Below are positions 1 to 5,153 of a stretch of DNA of 8,907 nucleotides, one piece after another. The notes beneath the pieces were generated by a model. That model saw only the letters and a program-made list of their open reading frames with translations, ran no database searches and had not been told where the DNA came from. Origin of the DNA: Thermoplasmatales archaeon (GTDB taxonomy: Archaea; Thermoplasmatota; Thermoplasmata; Methanomassiliicoccales; Methanomethylophilaceae); assembly GCA_012522645.1 (NCBI GenBank), contig JAAYKC010000066.1, positions 1 to 8,907 on the forward strand, read 5' to 3'. How positions within the stretch are numbered: position 1 is the stretch's first letter; each line of letters opens with the position of its first letter. The position numbers and the translations under genes were made by a program.

Positions 1-228
1 ATGACTGTGTACGAAGGTCTCAGGATACCGGACGAACTGCAGGACTGGAGCTGGAAGGCCAAAAGCATCCTCTATACCGAGAAGGAAGCCGTGGACATAG
101 CGGCAAGGAACGGGGTCAGGACCTATGGTCTGAAGAAGGGCACGAAAGGGATCATAGGCGCCGTTGCGGCCATAGGCTGCTTCGACATGGGCCTTAGGTC
201 TGCGGGGCTGCCAGAGGATTTCGATTGA
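1..228 (+). CDS. C-terminal part of a TiaS-like / methanogenesis marker 11-like protein (partial)
   Basis: The reading frame is open from the left edge to a TGA at 226-228, giving 75 residues. The first codon happens to be ATG, but no upstream sequence is visible, and the fragment looks like the end of a longer protein. It contains a glycine-rich stretch GTKGIIGAVAAIG at about residues 47-59, which resembles the ferredoxin-like domain (DUF1743) of TiaS, the enzyme that attaches agmatine to C34 of tRNA-Ile2. The segment VYEGLRIPDEL followed by SWKAK also fits my recollection of the C-terminus of methanogenesis marker protein 11, a TiaS relative of unknown function restricted to methanogens. 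The chain ends about 16 residues after the glycine-rich motif, so the OB-fold and zinc ribbon of true TiaS are absent; this favours the marker-11-like reading. It lies one base upstream of uppS and is probably co-transcribed. The family call is from memory and unverified. Confidence 0.5.
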   Translation: MTVYEGLRIPDELQDWSWKAKSILYTEKEAVDIAARNGVRTYGLKKGTKGIIGAVAAIGCFDMGLRSAGLPEDFD

Positions 229-229
229 G

Positions 230-1009
230 ATGAAGATCCCGGGAATAATCACCAATAAGGCCTACGACAAGTACGAGGACAAGCTCGAATCAGAGGTCTT
301 GGAAGGGAAGATCCCGGAACACATAGCGATAATAATGGACGGCAACCGCCGATATGCCGCAGAGGTCCTGAAGAGCGATGAGAAAGAAGGCCACATGAAG
401 GGCAAGGATAAATTGGAAGAAGTCCTGGAATGGTGCCAGAGGGTGAATGTCAAGACCCTGTCCGTTTACGCATTCTCCACTGAGAACTTCTCCCGTGAGG
501 CGGATGAAGTGAAATTCCTCTTCAATCTGATGGAGGAGACGATAATGCATTTTGCCGATGATGAGAAGACCCATGAGAACAAGGTCCGGCTCAGGATAAT
601 CGGCGAGAAGGAGATGTTCCCGGACAGCTTCAGGATCGCAGTCGCCTATGCGGAGGACAGGACGAAGGATTATTCGGATTTCTCTCTCAACATAGCCGTT
701 GCATACGGCGGAAGGCAGGAGATCGTCAAGGCGGTCAGGGAGATCGGCAAAGATATCCGCGACGGCAAAATGGACGTTAATGATATAGACGAGTTGACAA
801 TATCCCAGCACATGTACACGTATGAGCTTCCGGATCCGGATCTGATGCTCAGGACCTCCGGAGAGCTCAGGATATCCAATTTCCTGCTGTGGCAGATGGC
901 ATATTCCGAGCTCTATTTCGCCGACGTGTACTGGCCCGGATTCAGATACATAGATTTCCTCAGGGCCATAAGATCATATCAACAGCGGAAAAGACGTTAC
1001 GGGAAGTGA
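230..1009 (+). CDS. uppS: Cis-prenyltransferase (polyprenyl / undecaprenyl diphosphate synthase family)
   Basis: This enzyme adds isopentenyl units in cis configuration to an allylic diphosphate, making the long polyprenyl diphosphate that in archaea supplies dolichol-type carriers for glycosylation. The 259-residue protein has the full set of family motifs: HIAIIMDGNRR at 31-41 with catalytic Asp37, EGHMKG at 53-58 (His55), SVYAFSTENFSR at 78-89, LNIAVAYGGR at 153-162, and the C-terminal block starting LMLRTSGELRISNF at 205. Arg208, Arg214 and Glu227 correspond to E. coli UppS Arg194, Arg200 and Glu213, which bind IPP diphosphate and Mg. The usual Trp after MDGNxR is Tyr42. About 30 residues precede motif I, a short extension. 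The start is one base after the previous stop; AGAGGA at 213-218 is a weak, rather distant ribosome site. The radical SAM gene follows after 3 bases. Chain length of the product cannot be read from sequence. Family assignment is secure. Confidence 0.95.
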   Translation: MKIPGIITNKAYDKYEDKLESEVLEGKIPEHIAIIMDGNRRYAAEVLKSDEKEGHMKGKDKLEEVLEWCQRVNVKTLSVYAFSTENFSREADEVKFLFNLMEETIMHFADDEKTHENKVRLRIIGEKEMFPDSFRIAVAYAEDRTKDYSDFSLNIAVAYGGRQEIVKAVREIGKDIRDGKMDVNDIDELTISQHMYTYELPDPDLMLRTSGELRISNFLLWQMAYSELYFADVYWPGFRYIDFLRAIRSYQQRKRRYGK

Positions 1010-1012
1010 ACG

Positions 1013-2770
1013 ATGGCAAGCTCAGACATAGTATTTTTACACGCACCTACGGTATACGATTTCAGAAAGAAGCCCATATTCTACGGGCCCGTGAGCGATG
1101 TGGTGCCCTCGTCCCCCGTCTTCGAGATGTACCCCCTGGGGTTCATGACGATGTCGTCGCATCTGGAGGAAGCAGGATTCCGCACCAGGATAGTGAATCT
1201 CGCGGTGCAGATGCTGCAGGACGAGAAATTCGATGTGGAGAAGCGTATAAGATCCCTTGATGCTGATGTTTATGCGATAGATCTGCACTGGCTGCCCCAT
1301 GCGCACGGCGCTTTGGAGATAGCCAAGATCGTCAAGAAATACCATCCGGACTCAATAGTCGAGTTCGGAGGATTCTCTTCTTCCTATTTCTGTGATGAGC
1401 TGATCATGAGGCCGGAAGTGGACATGGTCATGCGCGGCGATTCCACGGAGATACCGCACGTGGAGATGATGCGCGCAATCGAGAAAGGCGGTGACCTTTC
1501 CCTGGTGCCAAACCTCATGTGGAAGGACAAGAGCGGCAAGGTTCACAAGAACCCCATGTCCTACGTGCCGGACTCGATCGACGATGTGATATTCGACTAC
1601 GGCACCATGATAAAGAACACTCTCAGGCACAGGGACATAAAAGGCGCCCTGCCGTGGCTGAATTGGGACAAGAACCCCCTCACGTCAGTGTTCACGGTCA
1701 GAGGATGCAGCTTCAACTGCTCCGAATGCGGAGGCTCGCATTCCGCCAATAAGAACTTCCTGTGCAGGAGCAAGCCCGCCTTCAGATCCCCTGAGAAGCT
1801 GGTGGAGGACATCTGCGCTATACAGGATTATCTGAAAGCGCCCATATTTATCATAGGCGACCTCAGACAGGGGGGTAAGGACTATGCCCCCCGCTTCTTC
1901 TCGGAAGCGAAGCGCCAGGGCGTCAAGAACCACATCGGATTGGAGATGTTCAAACCCGGTAACAAGGAGTTCTTCTCCGGATTGGAGAGCAGCATAGGGG
2001 GGTACACCATGGAGTTCTCCCCCGATTCTCATGACGAGGCCGTGAGGGCTGCGCTGGGCAAGGACTATGATAACGCCGCCATCGAGAAGACCCTTACCGC
2101 GGCCTTCGAGAATGGGTGCCAGCGTTTCGATCTGTTCTACATGACAGGTCTGCCGCAGCAGACCCGGGAATCCGCGATATACAGTGCCAGTGCGGCAAAG
2201 AAACTCTGGGAGACCGTGGGTCCTGAGAAACGGCTCTATATCTACAATGCACCGTTCGCTCCCTTTGTGGATCCGGGCAGCAAGATATTCGAGGATCCGG
2301 AGAAATGGGGATACAGGATGTTCGCACGGACCCTTGAGGAGCACAGGGCGCTCCTGGACAATCCGTCATGGAAGCAGGTCCTGTCCTACGAAACGATCTG
2401 GATGGACAAGGATGCGATCGCCGAAGCATCCTATGATGCCGCGCAGGTACTGACGGATATCGAGTTCTCCGTGGGCCGCATAGACAAGGAGGTGTATGAC
2501 TTCAGATCCGAGAGGACCGGGACGGCCAGGGATCTGATGCACAGGATCGACGGCATCATGAAGATCCCCGATCCCGAAGAGCGGGATGCAAAGCTTTGGG
2601 AAGTGAAAGCGGACGGTGAGAGGATCATGCTCTCCACTGTATGCAACAAGAAGGATCTGGATTGGAAGACCGGATCCATATGGACGAATGCGCCCAGAGT
2701 GGTATCGGGACTTCTGAAATCCACATTAAGCAGAGGCAGGCGCAGTCAATCTGTTAATGTAGCAGATTAA
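1013..2770 (+). CDS. B12-binding domain / radical SAM domain protein (Ta0216-like)
   Basis: The 585-residue protein combines an N-terminal cobalamin-binding-type domain (roughly residues 25-160) with a radical SAM barrel (roughly 220-450) and a C-terminal region of about 130 residues with no motif I recognise. The N-terminal part has the B12-radical-SAM pattern YPLGFMTMSSHLEEAGF at 40-56, a strand DADVYAID at 83-90 and VEFGG at 116-120. The 4Fe-4S/SAM motif is CSFNCSEC at 232-239, with Cys232, Cys236 and Cys239 spaced CxxxCxxC, followed by GG at 240-241. The architecture matches my memory of the Ta0216 family (TIGR04190) from Thermoplasma and relatives, whose substrate is unknown. The start has GGGAAG at 1001-1006, 6 bases upstream. 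It sits 3 bases after uppS, so an isoprenoid or lipid-related substrate is conceivable but is inference only. Radical SAM and B12 architecture is confident; the subfamily is moderately so. Confidence 0.85.
   Translation: MASSDIVFLHAPTVYDFRKKPIFYGPVSDVVPSSPVFEMYPLGFMTMSSHLEEAGFRTRIVNLAVQMLQDEKFDVEKRIRSLDADVYAIDLHWLPHAHGALEIAKIVKKYHPDSIVEFGGFSSSYFCDELIMRPEVDMVMRGDSTEIPHVEMMRAIEKGGDLSLVPNLMWKDKSGKVHKNPMSYVPDSIDDVIFDYGTMIKNTLRHRDIKGALPWLNWDKNPLTSVFTVRGCSFNCSECGGSHSANKNFLCRSKPAFRSPEKLVEDICAIQDYLKAPIFIIGDLRQGGKDYAPRFFSEAKRQGVKNHIGLEMFKPGNKEFFSGLESSIGGYTMEFSPDSHDEAVRAALGKDYDNAAIEKTLTAAFENGCQRFDLFYMTGLPQQTRESAIYSASAAKKLWETVGPEKRLYIYNAPFAPFVDPGSKIFEDPEKWGYRMFARTLEEHRALLDNPSWKQVLSYETIWMDKDAIAEASYDAAQVLTDIEFSVGRIDKEVYDFRSERTGTARDLMHRIDGIMKIPDPEERDAKLWEVKADGERIMLSTVCNKKDLDWKTGSIWTNAPRVVSGLLKSTLSRGRRSQSVNVAD
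2748..2768. terminator. Small stem-loop at the convergent gene ends (weak candidate)
   Basis: AATCTG at 2748-2753 and CAGATT at 2763-2768 form a perfect 6-bp inverted repeat around a 9-base loop, overlapping the last codons of the radical SAM gene and ending next to the proC stop codon. Because the two genes converge with only 7 bases between their stops, termination signals must lie in or beyond the opposing coding sequences. No clear T-run follows on either strand, and archaeal terminators rely mainly on T-tracts, so the role is doubtful. Confidence 0.2.
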
Positions 2771-2777
2771 ATGGCTG

Positions 2778-3575
2778 TCATTCCCTGCTCATCTTCTCTG
2801 ATTTCCGGGCGGAGGCAACGACTGCATCGCTGATATGCTTCTTCACCAGTCCTTCCTCTAAGACCCTGACTCCCTCGATGGTGGTTCCGCCGGGAGAACA
2901 GACATTTGTCTTGAGGGTGTCCGGTTCCTCTCCTGTGCCGAGAACGGTCCTGGCCGCACCCTCAGCAGTCAGTGCCGCAAGTTCCAGTGCGAATTCCCTG
3001 GATAAACCCATTCTGACCCCTCCGTCAGCCAGAGCGTCTATTACCATGAACACGAACGCAGGTGAGCTACCGCTCAGACCGGATACGGCATCCATATCCT
3101 TCTCCTCTATCCTGAATGCGCGCCCCATGGATTCCAGGATCATTCTCACAGCGCTTTCATCATCAGAATCGGTCTCGGCTCCCATGGTGTAGCAGGATAC
3201 TCCCGACATAACGGCGCTGCACAGATTGGGCATCACCCTCACAATTCTTGCATCTGGCACATATGATTTTAATGTAGATATCCTGAGGCCTGCAACCACG
3301 CTTACCAAGAGGTGGCCGCTGTTTATTCTGACGGCTGCATCAGAAAGCACATCCCTGACATGCACAGGTTTGACTGCCAGTACCAGGATGTCCGCCTCTT
3401 TGGCCACGTCCGCAGGGCCATTGCATCCAATCACGCCGTATTCGGAGGTGACCTTGGCACATGAAACGGGATTGCTGGTGCATACCGATATGTCAGCCGG
3501 CGGGACCCCGTGGTCTATCAATCCCCTTATCATGGCCTTCGCCATCTTTCCAGCGCCTATGAATCCGATCCTCAT
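2778..3575 (-). CDS. proC: Pyrroline-5-carboxylate reductase
   Basis: ProC reduces 1-pyrroline-5-carboxylate to L-proline with NAD(P)H, the final step of proline biosynthesis in the cytoplasm. From the ATG at 3575 the protein has 265 residues, close to the E. coli length. Visible motifs in order: the Rossmann dinucleotide loop GFIGAGKMA at 4-12, AVKP at 67-70, RVMPN at 113-117, SGSSPAF at 168-174, and the ProC signature SPGGTTIEGV at 227-236. A GTG at 3587 would add four residues (MSWK). The ATG is preferred because family members usually begin directly with the Rossmann strand; AAGGA at 3589-3593 lies 13 bases before the ATG and only one base before the GTG, so neither spacing is ideal. A TATA-like box at 3617-3623 fits a short leader. 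The gene is transcribed away from the fpo operon and converges on the radical SAM gene. No metabolic tie to its neighbours is evident. Confidence 0.96.
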   Translation of the reverse strand: MRIGFIGAGKMAKAMIRGLIDHGVPPADISVCTSNPVSCAKVTSEYGVIGCNGPADVAKEADILVLAVKPVHVRDVLSDAAVRINSGHLLVSVVAGLRISTLKSYVPDARIVRVMPNLCSAVMSGVSCYTMGAETDSDDESAVRMILESMGRAFRIEEKDMDAVSGLSGSSPAFVFMVIDALADGGVRMGLSREFALELAALTAEGAARTVLGTGEEPDTLKTNVCSPGGTTIEGVRVLEEGLVKKHISDAVVASARKSEKMSRE

Positions 3576-3616
3576 TTTCCAGGACACATCCTTCGAAGCG
3601 CACAGGGCAATCCGTC

Positions 3617-3623
3617 GATATAA
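3617..3623 (-). promoter_or_regulatory. TATA-like box of proC
   Basis: On the minus strand the sequence TTATATC lies about 45 bases upstream of the proC ATG. An archaeal start site about 25 bases downstream would fall near 3594, giving a leader of roughly 20 bases that would begin at or just before the AAGGA at 3593-3589. The box is flanked by two copies of GCCCTGT (minus-strand reading), at 3602-3608 and 3639-3645. The call rests on composition and spacing only. Confidence 0.5.
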
Positions 3624-3652
3624 CCCTTAAGCATAGCCACAGGGCGGTTGTG

Positions 3653-3681
3653 TTCCTTTATTTTCCTCTTTTCCCTTCTTC
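3653..3681 (+). other. Pyrimidine tract between the divergent promoters
   Basis: All but one of 29 bases on the plus strand are C or T; the single exception is an A at 3660. The tract separates the proC and fpo TATA boxes. It could weaken helix stability, bind a regulator, or stop stray plus-strand transcription through its T-runs. None of these can be chosen from sequence, and no gene is visible in it. Confidence 0.5.
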
Positions 3682-3685
3682 GCGC

Positions 3686-3715
3686 ATGCCCTAACCTTTA
3701 ATACTTACAGGGCAT
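3686..3715. repeat. Perfect 7-bp inverted repeat flanking the fpo TATA box (candidate operator)
   Basis: ATGCCCT at 3686-3692 and its exact reverse complement AGGGCAT at 3709-3715 enclose a 16-base spacer that contains the TATA-like box at 3697-3703. The half-sites are 23 bases apart start to start, about two helical turns, so a dimeric protein could bind both on one face of the DNA. The right half overlaps one of three ACAGGGC copies in this intergenic region. Binding here would block TBP/TFB, so a repressor is the natural guess; this is inference. Confidence 0.45.
3697..3703 (+). promoter_or_regulatory. TATA-like box of the fpo operon, probably giving a leaderless mRNA
   Basis: TTTAATA is centred at 3700, 28 bases before the A of the fpoA start codon at 3728. 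Archaeal transcription usually starts about 24-28 bases downstream of the TATA centre, which puts the first transcribed base at or within a few bases of the ATG. There is no Shine-Dalgarno-like sequence in 3704-3727. Both facts favour a leaderless operon transcript. A second AT-rich stretch at 3656-3663 is a weaker alternative. A purine-rich BRE is not obvious. Confidence 0.6.
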
Positions 3716-3727
3716 CACCGAAACCCA

Positions 3728-4090
3728 ATGTCACTAGTTGTGAGTTACATACCCTTGGTGGTCTTGGCCCTTCTTGCGTTGGGTTTTGCACCATTGGCAT
3801 GGTGGATGTCTAGGTTCCTTAGGCCCAAAAAACCCACGGCATGGAAGCAGATGACGTATGAATGCGGTTCCGAGCCAATAGGCGAGGCCAACGTCCAGTT
3901 CAGATTCCAGTATTATTCCTTTGGAATCATTTTCCTGATTTTTGATCAGATCGCTACGTTCTTCCTGATCTGGGCTGTCGCATTCGGCGCCTTTTCTAAC
4001 TCCGCGATCCTTTGGGGTCTCGTGTTCATGATGCTTCTCTTTGTGGGTGTGGCCTACGCTCTTAAACGGGAGGAAACCATATGGATATGA
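3728..4090 (+). CDS. fpoA: Fpo/Nuo-type complex membrane subunit A
   Basis: FpoA is the NuoA/ND3 homologue, a small membrane subunit at the junction between the quinone-site region and the membrane arm. The 120-residue protein has three hydrophobic segments at about 6-29, 64-86 and 93-111. The long loop between the first two carries the family signature YECGSEP at 44-50; the cysteine there lies in the mobile ND3 loop of complex I. A second signature, FQYYSFGIIFLIFD, spans 60-73. The acidic residue normally found two positions after that Asp (E. coli NuoA Asp79/Glu81) is Ile75 here, so one of the two conserved carboxylates of the central helix is missing. It is the first gene of the operon, with a probable leaderless start. 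Its end overlaps fpoB by 10 bases. Fpo is chosen over Nuo from the missing nuoEFG and the likely methanogen origin. Confidence 0.93.
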   Translation: MSLVVSYIPLVVLALLALGFAPLAWWMSRFLRPKKPTAWKQMTYECGSEPIGEANVQFRFQYYSFGIIFLIFDQIATFFLIWAVAFGAFSNSAILWGLVFMMLLFVGVAYALKREETIWI

Positions 4091-4644
4091 GCCTGTATCC
4101 CCACGCCGTAGCGATGAGTGTAGATGAGTTCATGAGCTGGTCCAATGCGACCATAAATGAACTGCTGTCCGCAGGGACGAAGAGAGCCGTTGACAGGCTC
4201 ACCGGACCTGTTTGGTCATGGGCGATGAGAAATTCGATTCATCCTCTGCACTTCGGACTCGCATGTTGCGCTATTGAGATGGCCGCGGCGTCCGCACCTA
4301 AATTCGATGCGGAGAGGCTGGGTATAATCTACCGTTCCTCGCCGAGGCAGACAGACATTCTCCTGATAAACGGGTGGATCTCCGATAAGATCCGTCCGAA
4401 CCTCAGGCGTCTTTATGAGCAGATCCCCAATCCCAAATGGGTCGTAGCCATGGGCGAATGTGCCATTTCCGGCGGGCCCTGGTATGATTCGTACAGCATC
4501 GTACAGGGAATAGATCAGATTGTGCCAGCAGATGTGTACATCCCCGGATGTCCCATCAAACCCGATGCGATGATCGACGGATTCATGCTTCTGCAGAAGA
4601 AGATAGACGCCTACTTCAAGAGAGGCGTATTCCTGGAGGACTGA
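4081..4644 (+). CDS. fpoB: Fpo/Nuo-type complex iron-sulfur subunit B (cluster N2)
   Basis: FpoB is the NuoB/PSST homologue and holds the terminal 4Fe-4S cluster N2, which passes electrons to the membrane electron carrier at the interface with subunits D and H. The 187-residue protein shows the N2 ligands as the adjacent pair Cys62-Cys63 in HFGLACCAIEM, Cys127 in MGECAISGG and Cys157 in YIPGCPIKPD. Other family blocks are YRSSPRQTDILLING at 84-98 and IVPADVY at 147-153. About 50 residues precede the first motif. The ATG at 4081 is preferred because GGGAGG at 4068-4073 lies 7 bases upstream; an in-frame ATG at 4087 would give a four-base ATGA overlap with fpoA. The last codons contain the GGAGGA ribosome site for fpoC. 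The canonical GCPPRPE motif is changed to GCPIKPD, a conservative variation. The assignment to the B subunit is secure. Confidence 0.96.
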   Translation: MDMSLYPHAVAMSVDEFMSWSNATINELLSAGTKRAVDRLTGPVWSWAMRNSIHPLHFGLACCAIEMAAASAPKFDAERLGIIYRSSPRQTDILLINGWISDKIRPNLRRLYEQIPNPKWVVAMGECAISGGPWYDSYSIVQGIDQIVPADVYIPGCPIKPDAMIDGFMLLQKKIDAYFKRGVFLED

Positions 4645-4646
4645 GC

Positions 4647-5153
4647 ATGCCGGACGATGCGATGATAGAGGCACCGACAAGAACGGATGCCGAAGCGCTG
4701 ATTAAAGGCAAGTTCGGATCGAAAGTGGTCTTCAGAGAGACCACTAAGAAGAACTCCAAAGGCGATAACGAAGGCCGCAGGTTGTACATAGACACGGACA
4801 GGGACACCCTTTATGAGCTGTGCCAGTACATCCATGACAGGCTGAATTTCGAGCATATAATCGCTGTTACGGGAGTGGATTGGGTGGATCACATGCAGAC
4901 CGTCTACCATATTGTGAACTATCTCACAGCGATGGTCATAGAGGTCACTGTTGACATACCCAATGACGACCCCCATGTAAGGAGCGTTACCGATATATGG
5001 GAAGGTGCCAACTGGCATGAGAGGGAGACTTATGAGCTCTTCGGGATAATATTCGACAACCATCCCAAACTGGAGAGGCTGCTGACGCCCAAGAGCTACG
5101 AATTCTATCCTTTCAGGAAATCTTACAAACTTAGGGGGCAACCAGATGAGTGA
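4647..5153 (+). CDS. fpoC: Fpo/Nuo-type complex subunit C (30-kDa family)
   Basis: FpoC is the NuoC/30-kDa homologue, a peripheral-arm subunit without cofactors that packs against subunit D. The frame is open further upstream, but the start at 4647 is chosen because GGAGGA at 4635-4640 lies 6 bases before this ATG and the upstream part would lie inside fpoB. The resulting protein has 168 residues. The family signature is visible as WHERETYELFGIIFDNHP at about 126-143, followed by LERLLTP and the C-terminal FYPFRKSY, which matches the usual end of this domain. The N-terminal 30 residues are charged and poorly conserved. C and D are separate genes, unlike the fused NuoCD of E. coli. The gene begins 2 bases after the fpoB stop and overlaps fpoD by 8 bases, which suggests coupled translation. 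Confidence 0.95.
   Translation: MPDDAMIEAPTRTDAEALIKGKFGSKVVFRETTKKNSKGDNEGRRLYIDTDRDTLYELCQYIHDRLNFEHIIAVTGVDWVDHMQTVYHIVNYLTAMVIEVTVDIPNDDPHVRSVTDIWEGANWHERETYELFGIIFDNHPKLERLLTPKSYEFYPFRKSYKLRGQPDE

Larger units (their letters stand above)
3602..3713 (+). repeat. Three copies of ACAGGGC in the intergenic region
   Basis: ACAGGGC occurs in the same orientation at 3602-3608, 3639-3645 and 3707-3713. The first two copies bracket the proC TATA box and the third lies just downstream of the fpo TATA box. A partial inverted copy (GCCCT, 3688-3692) completes the pair around the fpo box. Three 7-mer copies in about 110 bases are more than chance would usually give, but the motif is short. A shared operator for both divergent promoters is a possible reading. 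Confidence 0.35.

Noticed and set aside
290..811. Long minus-strand open frame opposite uppS
   Set aside because: It lies wholly opposite a gene with full family motifs, has no recognisable motif of its own and no promoter or ribosome site; it is a coding-bias shadow.
230..1009. uppS as the supplier of the membrane electron carrier used by the nearby Fpo complex
   Set aside because: The sequence is a cis-prenyltransferase, whereas quinone and methanophenazine side chains come from trans-prenyltransferases; the genes are also separated by proC on the opposite strand.
1685..2344. 219-codon minus-strand open frame opposite the radical SAM gene
   Set aside because: It covers the complement of the radical SAM barrel, shows no domain pattern and is best explained as a shadow of the real gene.
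3226..3630. Plus-strand open frame opposite proC running into the intergenic region
   Set aside because: It is antisense to well-conserved ProC motifs, and its translation has no recognisable features.
3656..3663. TTTATTTT as the main fpo TATA box
   Set aside because: It would give a leader of about 43 bases with no ribosome site before fpoA, and it sits within a pyrimidine tract; the box at 3697-3703 has better spacing.
4548..4646. Upstream extension of fpoC inside fpoB
   Set aside because: The first 33 codons overlap conserved fpoB sequence; the GGAGGA site 6 bases before the ATG at 4647 fixes the start there.
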